Shown piece by piece: positions 54,440-62,962 of a DNA stretch of 64,000 nt. Position 1 is the stretch's first letter. Every line of letters begins with the position of its first letter. The notes under the pieces were generated by a model. The model saw nothing but the letters and a program-made list of their open reading frames with translations. It was not told the DNA's origin and made no database searches. The translations under genes were made by a program, and so were the position numbers. This stretch comes from Roseovarius halotolerans (GTDB lineage Bacteria > Pseudomonadota > Alphaproteobacteria > Rhodobacterales > Rhodobacteraceae): positions 186,001 through 250,000 of the forward strand of contig NZ_FWFU01000003.1 of the NCBI RefSeq assembly GCF_900172255.1, written 5' to 3'.

Positions 54440-54822
54440 ACGTCCCGTACCCTTTCGTGGCTAAAAAAGCGCGATTGCCAACAAAGATCAAGGATACATT
54501 TCGTTACAATAATTAAGCCCCTAAGATGTTGGTTTTTCTTGACCTTCCAGCGCTGGAACATAGCCCCCTCCGACAAATGGTGGGTTAGTCTGAGGCCGGA
54601 TATGCGACATTTACCAAAGGGTTCGCCTGAACGGTCCCGGTTCCTTTCAAAAACAAAGCTCAAGTGTAACGACGTTCACTACCCCGTTTCGCAGGAGCCA
54701 TGGCTCGAGAAATTTGAACAGCCAATCCAATTCCATCGCGAAAGCTCATCGTTCAAATATTATGAGCTACGGAGCGTCGTCGCTTCGGTTGTTCCCGCCA
54801 CATTTAAAATGGTCGCTGCAAC
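54440..54822. other. Divergent regulatory region
   Basis: No gene that I accept. It holds a GATACA-TTT-CGTTACA block (54493-54508), a CueR-like box (54539-54563) and a GTGTAACGACG block (54664-54674). The cytochrome c start is about 260 nt from the CueR-like box, leaving a long leader. Frames here lack ribosome sites or are out of phase. Confidence 0.5.
54539..54563 (+). promoter_or_regulatory. CueR-like box with a one-base-short centre
   Basis: TTGACC (54539-54544) is followed by TTCCAGCGCTGGAA (54545-54558), a perfect palindrome. Compared with the box at 60504 (ACCTTCC-N7-GGAAG) the centre is N6, and a good -10 at 19 bp is missing. It may be a degenerate or alternative MerR-type site facing the cytochrome c operon. 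Confidence 0.4.
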
Positions 54823-55281
54823 ATGAGCAAACTTGGTTGGATCATCGCCGGAGTTCTGGTCGTCGGGAGCGGTGCGCTTCTATGGCAGGTCATGCGTCCT
54901 GCACCAAGTCAGACGGGGCATTCCATGACGCCGCCCGACATGTCGGGTATTGCTGAAGGTGCGCCCATCGTCGAGGTGAAACTGCCGGACAACTTGGCGT
55001 CCCTCGCACAAATGGGAGAGCGCGCCTTTAACGCGAAATGCGCAGTCTGCCACGGGGCCAATGCAGCGGGTCGTGAAGGGAAGGGACCGCCTCTGGTGCA
55101 CAAGATTTACGAACCCAACCATCACTCGGATATGGCCTTCGTGATGGCGGCGAAGAATGGCGTCCGATCACATCACTGGCGCTTCGGAAACATGCCGCCG
55201 GTGGACGGCGTGACAGACGCCGACGTGAAAGCGATCACCGCCTATGTGCGCGCGCTTCAGAAGGAAAATGGGGTTTTCTGA
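54823..55281 (+). CDS. Membrane-anchored cytochrome c
   Basis: A 152-residue class I cytochrome c. An N-terminal helix (GWIIAGVLVVGSGALLWQV) without a clear cleavage site suggests membrane anchoring. The heme-binding motif is CAVCH (KCAVCHGANAAG), and the axial Met is in FGNMPPVDG, followed by VKAITAYVRALQKENGVF. It probably passes electrons in the periplasm, perhaps with the cupredoxin encoded downstream. Its stop overlaps the next start by 1 nt (TGATG). Context links it to copper chemistry. Confidence 0.9.
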   Translation: MSKLGWIIAGVLVVGSGALLWQVMRPAPSQTGHSMTPPDMSGIAEGAPIVEVKLPDNLASLAQMGERAFNAKCAVCHGANAAGREGKGPPLVHKIYEPNHHSDMAFVMAAKNGVRSHHWRFGNMPPVDGVTDADVKAITAYVRALQKENGVF

Positions 55282-55628
55282 TGAACTTGACGCGACGCTC
55301 GGGCGTAATCCTTATCGCTTGCCTCACCATATTTGCGATCTCGGTCGTTCTTTCAGGCGGAACAGAGATGTCGCTTGGGACAACTGATTTCCAGCACGTG
55401 CACATTGCATCAGAAGCCAACGCCTCGGCGCATCATGAATATGGCGAAACCGACCAATCAGAAGACTGTCATCCCGGCATGGCCTGTTCCTTAATGGCAA
55501 TTGGCACCCAACAGAAAAATATCACCCAAACACAACGTGTCTTTGACGTGAAGCCGCTGAAGTTTTCCTTGGTGGCGAACCGTTTCACGCCAGTGTTTGA
55601 CCCGCCACCTCCGCGACGAGCGGTCTGA
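55281..55628 (+). CDS. Small periplasmic protein with CHPGMAC motif
   Basis: A 115-residue protein with an N-terminal hydrophobic segment (GVILIACLTIFAISVVLSGG), a His-containing part (FQHVHIASEANASAHHEYGE), the motif EDCHPGMACSLMA and a C-terminus FDPPPPRRAV. The layout matches the divergent gene at 54.1 kb. Coupled to the cytochrome gene. No known function; a Cys/Met/His site for copper is plausible. Confidence 0.7.
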   Translation: MNLTRRSGVILIACLTIFAISVVLSGGTEMSLGTTDFQHVHIASEANASAHHEYGETDQSEDCHPGMACSLMAIGTQQKNITQTQRVFDVKPLKFSLVANRFTPVFDPPPPRRAV

Positions 55629-55672
55629 TTTCAACCCAGAACTCTATACTCGACCAATACAAGGAAACTGAA

Positions 55673-56206
55673 ATGCAACCTTATCTCAAAACGATCACAA
55701 GCGTCGTGTTCGCTCTAACAACATCAGCGGCATTCGCAGGGGCAGGCCACGACGACGGTCACGGTGATGGACACGCAGCCATGATGGGACAACCTGGCGA
55801 CCCGGCAAAGGCGGATCGCGTTGTCGAAGTCAGCATGACCGAGATGGCGTTCGACCCGTCGAACATTGAGATCATGGAAGGGGAAACCATCACTTTCGTG
55901 GTCAGCAACGACGGTGAATTCGTGCATGAATTCAATCTCGGCACGGAAAAAATGTGGCAGGGCCATATGGACGAGATGATGAAGATGATGGACACCGGCA
56001 TGATGACGGTCGACAAAATCGACCATGACAAGATGATGCAGGCTGGCATGATGCATGACGATGCCAACAGCGTTCTTTTGGAGCCAGGTCAAAAGGCCAA
56101 AGTAACCTGGACCTTCGGCGAAAAGACTGAATTGGGCTTTGCGTGCAACGTGCCCGGACACCGTGAGTCCGGTATGGTCGGTGACATCAGCTTCATGAAA
56201 CACTAG
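55673..56206 (+). CDS. Periplasmic cupredoxin (CopI/plastocyanin-like)
   Basis: A 177-residue protein with a Sec signal (ITSVVFALTTSAAFAGAG), a His-rich start (HDDGHGDGHAAMMG), and a cupredoxin fold. Type-1 copper ligands are visible: His in GEFVHEFNLG, Cys in FACNVPGHRESGM, His in PGH and the following Met. A Met/His insertion (MDEMMKMMDTGMMTVDKIDH) sits between strands, as in copper-tolerance cupredoxins. AAGGAAACTGAA precedes the ATG. It probably carries electrons or buffers copper in the periplasm with the cytochrome c. Confidence 0.88.
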   Translation: MQPYLKTITSVVFALTTSAAFAGAGHDDGHGDGHAAMMGQPGDPAKADRVVEVSMTEMAFDPSNIEIMEGETITFVVSNDGEFVHEFNLGTEKMWQGHMDEMMKMMDTGMMTVDKIDHDKMMQAGMMHDDANSVLLEPGQKAKVTWTFGEKTELGFACNVPGHRESGMVGDISFMKH

Positions 56207-56255
56207 GCTATAGCTGCGCCTCAGGGCGATTGAAGCGAAAGAAAAGTCTTCAGAG

Positions 56256-56280
56256 AAGGGCGCTCATGGCGCCCTTTTTT
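56256..56280 (+). terminator. Rho-independent terminator of the cupredoxin operon
   Basis: GGGCGC (56258-56263) pairs with GCGCCC (56269-56274) around a five-base loop, followed by TTTTTT. It lies about 50 nt after the cupredoxin stop. Confidence 0.9.
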
Positions 56281-56460
56281 ACATTTTCAGTTCTCTAGAC
56301 CAGCATGACATCGCTTGATGGCTATCGCCCTAACTTGGAGAACCGACCGCACCACTTTCATCCAAAGGGCAGTCGCGTCCATGAGACCTCCTAGGTCCGC
56401 ACGGGGTACCCGGTGTCGTTTTCCCTGACAACAACCATCCGGCCTTAGGGTCCATTGCGT

Positions 56461-57429
56461 TTAACACGGCAGGGCACAGCTGTTGCTATCTGCCGCACTT
56501 TGCTTGCCCTCCTGGCTTGCTTCCTTGACGCGGTGCGCCCAGGTCACTAGCCCGATGCTCGCGAAAACGAGTACGAAGCCGACCAGGTGGACCGGGTAGA
56601 ACTTGTCCCCGAGCCAGAGGTATGACAGAGCCAACGCCGATGCGGGCATTGCACTCATGTAGCCCGAGGCCGTGCTTGCCGATATCTGGCTCAGCCCGCG
56701 AAACCAGATCAACGTTCCGATTGCGAGCGGCCCCATGCCCCAGACGACCAGCGCGATCCAAGCGTTCAGCGAAGGTTCGGAGAAGTCGAAGCTTGTCGCC
56801 TGATAAAGGCCTGGCCCGGCAAAGAGCAACGTTGCGACCCAGACAATCAGAGGCAAGGCCACGACAGGGCTCAGTTCCCGTATCATCTGCTTGCCCAGAA
56901 TCGAATAAAGCGTCTGGCTGGCGACCGCACAGAAAACCAGTACGCTGCCAAGGACCAATGTCCATCCCGAGGACTGTATCGACTGACCCGATACGTTGAT
57001 CACGAGCACACCAGCGATGGCCAGCGTAATGGCCAGAAGCTTGCGCCAGCCCAAGCTGTCACCCATGAAGATAAAGGCAGCCGTGGCCATTGCCGCAGGA
57101 CTCAGGCTCATCACAACCGAACCGACCACACCGTTCACGCGTTGCATGCCGTAGAGCAGGAACAGCGTGAAGGCAACGATGCCCACACCGCCGATTACGA
57201 CGATCTTGATCCAGTTCTGTCGGGATATTTGGGACAGTTGTTTCCGGTAGATGAAGAGAAAGGGCGTCAATGCCAGGGCCGCTACTGTCAGACGGAGAAA
57301 GGGTCCGAGGAACACGGGAAAGGCTTCTGACACGATCTTGGCTGACGGGGTACCTGTACCGAACAGGGCCATGCCGAAGAAAAGTTGGGCATATACCAAC
57401 AGCTGTCGCTTGAAACTCGAACCGGCCAT
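56461..57429 (-). CDS. EamA/DMT-superfamily transporter
   Basis: A 322-residue protein with ten helices (LLVYAQLFFGMALFGTGTPS at the start, VVGSVVMSLSPAAMATAAFI in the middle, FYPVHLVGFVLVFASIGLVT near the end). It is the third EamA protein of the region and is not closely similar to the other two by eye. I use the ATG at 57429; the upstream TTG at 57465 adds 12 residues. It lies between the cupredoxin operon and the ISL3 element. Substrate unknown. Confidence 0.82.
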   Translation of the reverse strand: MAGSSFKRQLLVYAQLFFGMALFGTGTPSAKIVSEAFPVFLGPFLRLTVAALALTPFLFIYRKQLSQISRQNWIKIVVIGGVGIVAFTLFLLYGMQRVNGVVGSVVMSLSPAAMATAAFIFMGDSLGWRKLLAITLAIAGVLVINVSGQSIQSSGWTLVLGSVLVFCAVASQTLYSILGKQMIRELSPVVALPLIVWVATLLFAGPGLYQATSFDFSEPSLNAWIALVVWGMGPLAIGTLIWFRGLSQISASTASGYMSAMPASALALSYLWLGDKFYPVHLVGFVLVFASIGLVTWAHRVKEASQEGKQSAADSNSCALPC

Positions 57430-57648
57430 CGGTGATCCAACACTCCCATAGCTGATTGGTTCCAACAGATTTCTTTAAACCAGAAGGAACGCTTCGAGCG
57501 CAAGGCGAACCCCCGCCATGGTGCTGCAACTGTCGAAACTCGATTGCTTCGGGCAGTTGCGCAACCGACCATTTCCGAACCAATGCATTTTCAATTATAG
57601 GCTTGTCAGCCTTTCCGCACACCAGATCAGTAATGCAGCAAATGCGGT

Positions 57649-59376
57649 TGTCGCGTAACCCTTAATTGGGCTCTGCCTCAATCTGTGTGGCGGAACGGTA
57701 GCATTCTCGCCCGCAACAATTCTGGACCGGCTCGACCGTACATGGCGCGTTTGAGCGTCTTCAGGCGATTGATCTGACCTTCTGCTTGGCCGTTGCTCCA
57801 TGGCATCTCGATGGCGTTTTTGACTGCATCGAAGTCCCGGTTCAATGTGCGGGCAAAGCGCACGATGGGCGCCAGATCGGTTTCGATCGCGTTGTCGATC
57901 CATGCTGGGAGCGGGTCTGCTTGGCGGCTGCGCAGGATACCGTTGAACCGCATGGCGAGACTTCGCATCGTTGCGAAGGCGGGAGAACCGGCCTTGAGCG
58001 CGTCGACTTTCCGCGCTTGATCCGGGGTGAGCTTTCCGCGGGGTTTGATGCACAGCGCGGCTGCGATGACCGGGGAAATCGCGTGCCCCGTTTCCGGGTC
58101 CCGGACTGGCTTAAGGATTTCGTGCTCTACCTTGGAGTCGCTCCCTTGCTGTTCTGCTTTTCGCCAGCCCGCCAACAGACGCTGCAAATGCGACTGACTC
58201 CCCTCGTAACCGCGCTCTCGGATCAGACGGAACAGGGCGCTGCCAGTTCGAATGCCCTCCTTCCAGCTTTGGCTCAGGAACTCTTCAAAGTACCACGGCG
58301 ATGTCGGCTTCAAAGCGGCCCGCCTGCGGTCCGGTGGTGTCTCGAACTGCAGCCATTTCGCGATGCTGCGACGCGGGAACCCTGTTCGCCGCCCGATCTC
58401 GCTGCATGAAAGCCCCTGATTTCGGAGCGCATGAATGGTGGCGAAAATCTCTTCCCGAGACGTCCTATGCGCCAGGCGTGACTTCAGAAGGCTGCCGGCT
58501 GCGGTGATGTTGTCGGCGTCGGACAGCAGCGCCCTGCCGGTCGCACGGCCGTGAAGGTTCATTTGCTCCTCGATGGCCTGCCGCAGGTTTTGTACGATAT
58601 GGAACCGGTCAGCGACCTGCTTCGCCTGCGGTGCCCCTTGCCGTGCTGCCTGGGCGTAGAGACCGCAGCGATCTCTGCTGATCACTTCCACCTCGGGGTG
58701 TCGCTTCAGCCAGTTGGTGCAGCTGACGACATCTCGATCCTCAAGAATGTCGATCACCACGCGACGCTCCAGATCCACAATGATCGTGCCGTAGGTTTGC
58801 GATTTCCGCCAACTCCAGTCGTCGATCCCGATGACTGTCGGCGACTCGCCACTGTCTTGGGCACGGTTCTTCAGCTGCCTAAGCACCGTGTCATCGCTGA
58901 CTCCAAGGCCCAAACGATGCAACAACCGCTCGGCTGGCCGTCCGCCGGTCGCATGCCCAAGATGGGTGAAAATCTCCCCGACACGCGAAGTACGACGTGC
59001 AAATGGACGCGCAATCGAGGCGATTTGGTCTGAGAATGTCCGGCGTGGGCAAGCGGGTGCCTGACATCGCCAACGGCAAATTGCGAGATCAACCGTTACC
59101 TCGTCTCCATGCGCGGGATAATCCTGCAGCCGCCGACGCCGCCAGCCGTGACGTCGGCGTGAATGCAATCCACAGTCTGGGCAAATGCCGTTGGGAGCCA
59201 AGACGCCAGATACAATCCACCCGCCTCTTTCACTTCGCTCAACGCTTTGAACGGCAACATCGCTCCCGGGCGACCAGTGCTTCTTCGAACTCACAACTAT
59301 ACCTCCTGAATTTTCCAGTTTCAGGATAGTTGCGCCACACAAAGTGAGGCAGAACCGATTTAAGGGCAACGCGACA
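57649..59376 (-). mobile_element. ISL3-family insertion sequence
   Basis: About 1,728 bp with unusually long imperfect terminal inverted repeats: the outer arms begin TGTCGCGT on the left (57649) and, inverted, end ACGCGACA on the right (59376). Similarity continues about 50 nt inward through CTGCCTCA and TGTGTGGCG. No 8-bp target duplication is visible, so boundaries may be displaced by rearrangement. One full transposase gene is inside. Confidence 0.8.
57678..59294 (-). CDS. ISL3-family transposase
   Basis: A 538-residue transposase. The N-terminal zinc ribbon is ICPDCGLHSRRRHGWRRRRL, with CRWRCQAPACPRRTF as its second half. An HTH follows (RLGLGVSDDTVLRQL). The DDE core shows VIGIDDWSWRKSQTYGTIIV (first Asp) and DRCGLYAQAARQGAPQAKQV, ADRFHIVQNL (second Asp), and NAIEMPWSNGQAEGQINRLK with the catalytic Glu. 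GTG at 59294 with AGGAGG upstream is the start. The reading frame is intact. Confidence 0.92.
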   Translation of the reverse strand: MSSKKHWSPGSDVAVQSVERSERGGWIVSGVLAPNGICPDCGLHSRRRHGWRRRRLQDYPAHGDEVTVDLAICRWRCQAPACPRRTFSDQIASIARPFARRTSRVGEIFTHLGHATGGRPAERLLHRLGLGVSDDTVLRQLKNRAQDSGESPTVIGIDDWSWRKSQTYGTIIVDLERRVVIDILEDRDVVSCTNWLKRHPEVEVISRDRCGLYAQAARQGAPQAKQVADRFHIVQNLRQAIEEQMNLHGRATGRALLSDADNITAAGSLLKSRLAHRTSREEIFATIHALRNQGLSCSEIGRRTGFPRRSIAKWLQFETPPDRRRAALKPTSPWYFEEFLSQSWKEGIRTGSALFRLIRERGYEGSQSHLQRLLAGWRKAEQQGSDSKVEHEILKPVRDPETGHAISPVIAAALCIKPRGKLTPDQARKVDALKAGSPAFATMRSLAMRFNGILRSRQADPLPAWIDNAIETDLAPIVRFARTLNRDFDAVKNAIEMPWSNGQAEGQINRLKTLKRAMYGRAGPELLRARMLPFRHTD

Positions 59377-59380
59377 GCTG

Positions 59381-60472
59381 GTGTTCTGGACGCCAAACGC
59401 GGCCGTCTATGCCAATGACACGCTGATCGGCGCGCTGGTGATCGCACTGACGATCCTGATCCCGATGATGCCGGGGATGTCGCGTGAGGGGATGATGGAC
59501 GATACCGACATCCCGCCCGGCTGGACTTATTGCCCTTCCACATACGTCCAGCGCCTGCCGATCATCGCGCTCGGTGTCGTGGGCTTCATCCTGTCGCGCA
59601 TCCTGTCGGCCTACCAGCTCGGCCATGTAGACGGCGTGTGGGAGCCGTTCTTTTCATCGCCGGTCGCGCTGAATGGCACCGAATACATCATCACCTCCGA
59701 TGTCTCAAAAGCCTGGCCCATTGCCGACGGCGGCCTTGGCGCGATGAGTTACATGTTCGAAATCATGATGGGCGTCATGGGCAGCCGCCTTCGCTGGCGC
59801 ACGATGCCCTGGATGGTCGCACTGTTCGGCATCGTCGTCGGGCCGCTCGGTGTGGTCAGCATTTATTTCATCATCATCCAGCCGATCACCATCGGCACCT
59901 ATTGCACGATCTGCCTGATGGCGGCGCTGGCCATGCTGATCATGATCCCATTCTCACTCGATGAAATCGTCGCGATGGTCCAGTTCATGGTCTGGAATAC
60001 GCGCCGGGGCAGACCGTTCTGGCGCGCGTTCTTCAGGGGCGATGCTCTGCCCGGTGGTACAACGGGGGGCGAAATGAGTTTCGACGCGCGACCGATGCAG
60101 ATTTTCCGACAAAGCGCGCGGGGCGTTACCGTTCCATGGACACTCGGGCTGAGTGCTGGGATCGGGGCCTTCCTGATGCTGTCGCGCCCAATCTTCGGTA
60201 ACGAAGCGGCAATGGCGAACAGCGATCACCTGCTGGGCGCACTGGTCCTGACTACAGCGGTCATCGCCTGGGCCGAGGTCGCGCGTCCTCTGCGGTTCCT
60301 CAACATCCTCTTCGGCCTCTGGCTCGTCATCGCGCCCTGGTCCCTGGACGGAGGCACGGTGTCAGGCAGCCTTGTCGGTATCCTCGCCGGTATCGCTCTC
60401 ATCGCGCTCAGCCTGCCGCGCGGGAAGCGCAGCGAGGAACACTATGGGAGTTGGGACAGGTTTATTGTTTGA
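59381..60472 (+). pseudogene. 5'-truncated VKOR-like/SPW membrane protein
   Basis: About 363 codons remain. Eight or more helices are present. The central part resembles vitamin-K-epoxide-reductase-type proteins: AWPIADGGLGAMSYMFEIMM and IGTYCTICLMAALAMLIMIP with a CTIC redox pair. The C-terminal RFLNILFGLWLVIAPWSLDG is an SPW-repeat segment; a first such repeat expected at the N-terminus is missing. The frame opens only 5 nt from the right end of the ISL3 element and continues upstream into it, so the IS has probably removed the start. The GTG at 59381 is the first possible start left. Confidence 0.65.
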
Positions 60473-60503
60473 AGGGTAATCACAAAAAAGTATCCGAGTG
60501 TTC

Positions 60504-60534
60504 TTGACCTTCCAGTAGGTGGAAGCCCTATCTA
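60504..60534 (+). promoter_or_regulatory. CueR promoter and operator
   Basis: TTGACC (60504-60509), 19-bp spacer, TATCTA (60529-60534). The operator inside is ACCTTCC-N7-GGAAGCC with CTTCCA/TGGAAG arms (60509-60514, 60520-60525). The long spacer and dyad are the standard architecture for MerR-family copper activators. It directly precedes cueR, implying autoregulation. Confidence 0.85.
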
Positions 60535-60560
60535 GTGTTTCAAGGAGAGGATTGTCAGCC

Positions 60561-60998
60561 ATGAACATTGGAAATGTTTCGGAACAGAGCGGATTGCCGG
60601 CGAAAACGATCCGGTATTACGAGGATATAGGACTCGTGCAACCGTCGCGGCGTGAAAACGGGTACCGCGATTTCGCTGTTCAGGATCTGCACAAGCTGGC
60701 GTTTCTCGGCCGGGCGCGGTCATTGGGTTTCAGCATCGATGAATGTCGCACGCTGTTGTCATTGTACGAGGACCGCGAGCGGTCCAGCGCCGACGTCAAG
60801 GCGATCGCACAAAGCCATCTCGCGCAGGTGGACCAAAAAATCGAGGAGTTGCAGGCGCTGAGCGCGACGCTTCGTGATCTCGTTGTTCGGTGTCATGGCG
60901 ATGATCGTCCGGACTGCCCGATAATGGATGATCTGACGCGTTCCGACGTCCGGAGACGCGAAAACATCCCGCTGGAACAACCCTCTGAACACTGGTAA
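60561..60998 (+). CDS. cueR: Copper-responsive MerR-family activator CueR
   Basis: A 145-residue regulator. The winged HTH reads MNIGNVSEQSGLPAKTIRYY, EDIGLVQPSRRENGYR, followed by a dimerisation coiled coil (AQVDQKIEELQALSATLRDL). The metal loop is VRCHGDDRPDCPIM, that is C-x7-C, the spacing of CueR-type Cu(I)/Ag(I) sensors. The start at 60561 lies downstream of its own -10; the ATG is preceded by GGAGAGGATTG. It should respond to cytosolic Cu(I) and activate promoters with the ACCTTCC-N7-GGAAGG operator. Confidence 0.92.
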   Translation: MNIGNVSEQSGLPAKTIRYYEDIGLVQPSRRENGYRDFAVQDLHKLAFLGRARSLGFSIDECRTLLSLYEDRERSSADVKAIAQSHLAQVDQKIEELQALSATLRDLVVRCHGDDRPDCPIMDDLTRSDVRRRENIPLEQPSEHW

Positions 60999-61007
60999 AT
61001 TAGCCGC

Positions 61008-61349
61008 ATGCACTTTGTCGCCCGCCTCATCATGATAGCCGTCCTTGCCGCCTTCGCGGTAAGCTCGGTTGCGCATGCGGCCGGTTCGGCCAGGATGGCA
61101 TCTGAAATGATCGCAGCCGGAGTTGAAATGGCAGGTGTCGGCTGCGAGGCATGTGATGACGATACGGCGGGAACCTTGGGCGTCGCATGTGATTTTGTCT
61201 GCAACTCAGCGGCCGCCGCCGCGGTCGTGGAAGCGTCGGCGGAACTTGGTCCACTTGCAGTTTCGAGCGCTCATGGACTGCCGATCGCGCGGGATCTTCG
61301 CGGTCTGACCAGCCCACCTGCCAAACAGCCTCCAAAAATCCTTCTCTGA
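61008..61349 (+). CDS. Small exported Cys-containing protein
   Basis: A 113-residue protein with a Sec signal (LIMIAVLAAFAVSSVAHAAG) and the motif GCEACDDDTAGTLGVACDFV, CNSAA (four Cys), ending PPAKQPPKILL. It lies 9 nt after cueR. The Cys cluster and Pro-rich end recall the proteins at 54.1 and 55.3 kb. It is part of the cueR-MCO operon. Role unknown; periplasmic copper binding is a reasonable guess. Confidence 0.7.
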   Translation: MHFVARLIMIAVLAAFAVSSVAHAAGSARMASEMIAAGVEMAGVGCEACDDDTAGTLGVACDFVCNSAAAAAVVEASAELGPLAVSSAHGLPIARDLRGLTSPPAKQPPKILL

Positions 61350-61490
61350 TCTGACACGCGCCGCGGTTTCGCGGCCGCAGTGTCATGCCGTGACGCCGGA
61401 GCAATGCCGCTCCGCGTTGCAGGTATTCCCCAACCGCAGTTGCCGCTTTGGCTCCGGCGGAGGACCGAATTATCAGAGAGCCCCAGACCG

Positions 61491-62942
61491 ATGTCTTTGA
61501 AATGCAAACCTACCGTGACGCGCCGCGCCTTTGTCGCGTCGTCGCTCGCGGGTGTCATGTCCACCACTCTGCCTTTTCCGGGGGCGGCGGAAGCCGCCAC
61601 CCAGAAATTCTCGCTCCGGGCCGCACAGGGAAGAACAAGGATTGTTCCTGAGCCACATTCCGACACCGCGGCCTGGTGCTACAACGGCAAGGTACCGGGC
61701 CCGGAGATCCGCATCCGGCACGGCGAACGCCTGCAGGTCGAGGTTACCAACGACCTTGCAGAGGAAACCACCGTGCATTGGCATGGTATCCGGCTTCCGA
61801 ACGCAATGGACGGGGTGCCGCACCTTACACAGGTGCCGATCGCCCCGGGCGACAAGTTCGTCTATGAATTCGATGCAGTCGATGCCGGCACCTTCTGGTA
61901 TCACCCACATCAGCGCAGCTTCGAGCAGGTCGGGCGCGGTCTCTACGGTCCCCTTATCGTCGAGGAGGCCAATCCCCCTCGTGTCGACCGCGAAGTTACC
62001 TGGGTGCTGGACGACTGGCGACTGACCGACGACGCATCGATTTCTGACGATTTCGGCAATGCCCATGACGTGAGTCACGCGGGCCGCCTCGGCAACACCG
62101 TGACGATCAACGGTCTTGTGCCGGAGACATTCGAGGTGGCATCAGGGGAGCGGATCCGCCTCCGCCTGATTAACGCCGCGAATGCCCGGATCTTCGCGCT
62201 CGATTTCGGGGACCATACACCGCGCATCATCGCGCTCGACGGCCAACCCGTCACGCCACATGACCCGCCGGGCGGTCTTGTCGTTCTTGGACCCGCAATG
62301 CGCGCCGACGTAATCCTGGATTGCATCGGTGAGCCCGGCGCGCAAGCCCAGCTTGTAGACCGTGCCTATCGCGGGAACGATTTTCGAGTCCTCGATTTCA
62401 CCTACGCTGATACCGCCCTGCGCGAGGCCACACCCGACTGGCCGATCGCATTGCCCGCCAACCCCATTCCGGAACCAGACCTGAGTTCTGCGCAGCGTCA
62501 TGAGGTGACGTTCACCGGCGGGATGATGGGCATGATGGTGGAGCGGGAGATGGGCCTGGAGCGGCGTGGCGGCATGATGGGCGGCGGGATGATGGGCATG
62601 ATGCATGACGGACGCGGCATCTGGTTCGTCAACGGAAAAGCCGCCGAGGGGCATGTGCTCGACCCGTTCCTGACGCTTAAACGCGACGCAAGTCACATTC
62701 TGGAAATGACCAACGCGACCGCTTTTGATCACCCGATTCATCTGCACGGCCACTCATTCCGCGTAATCAGCCGAAACGGTGCGCCGACGCCGCATCGGGA
62801 ATGGCAGGACACGGTGCTCATGGCGCCCCGCGAACGGGTCGAGATCGCCTTCGTCGCCGACAACCTCGGCGACTGGATGTTCCACTGCCACATTCTCGAA
62901 CACCAGGCTGCGGGAATGATGGGCGTGATCCGCGTCGCATGA
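61491..62942 (+). CDS. Tat-exported multicopper oxidase (CueO-like)
   Basis: A 483-residue oxidase. The Tat motif is TRRAFVASSLAG. The ligand motifs are HWHG (TVHWHGIRLP), HPHQ (FWYHPHQRSF), HPIHLHGHSF and HCHILEHQAAGM, giving a type 1 and trinuclear copper site. A Met-rich loop (GGMMGGGMMGMMHDG) before the third domain probably binds Cu(I). It is a second multicopper oxidase besides CopA and is most likely under CueR control. The ATG at 61491 follows a purine-rich region. Confidence 0.92.
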   Translation: MSLKCKPTVTRRAFVASSLAGVMSTTLPFPGAAEAATQKFSLRAAQGRTRIVPEPHSDTAAWCYNGKVPGPEIRIRHGERLQVEVTNDLAEETTVHWHGIRLPNAMDGVPHLTQVPIAPGDKFVYEFDAVDAGTFWYHPHQRSFEQVGRGLYGPLIVEEANPPRVDREVTWVLDDWRLTDDASISDDFGNAHDVSHAGRLGNTVTINGLVPETFEVASGERIRLRLINAANARIFALDFGDHTPRIIALDGQPVTPHDPPGGLVVLGPAMRADVILDCIGEPGAQAQLVDRAYRGNDFRVLDFTYADTALREATPDWPIALPANPIPEPDLSSAQRHEVTFTGGMMGMMVEREMGLERRGGMMGGGMMGMMHDGRGIWFVNGKAAEGHVLDPFLTLKRDASHILEMTNATAFDHPIHLHGHSFRVISRNGAPTPHREWQDTVLMAPRERVEIAFVADNLGDWMFHCHILEHQAAGMMGVIRVA

Positions 62943-62962
62943 GCTCCGGAGGAGGACAAGAT

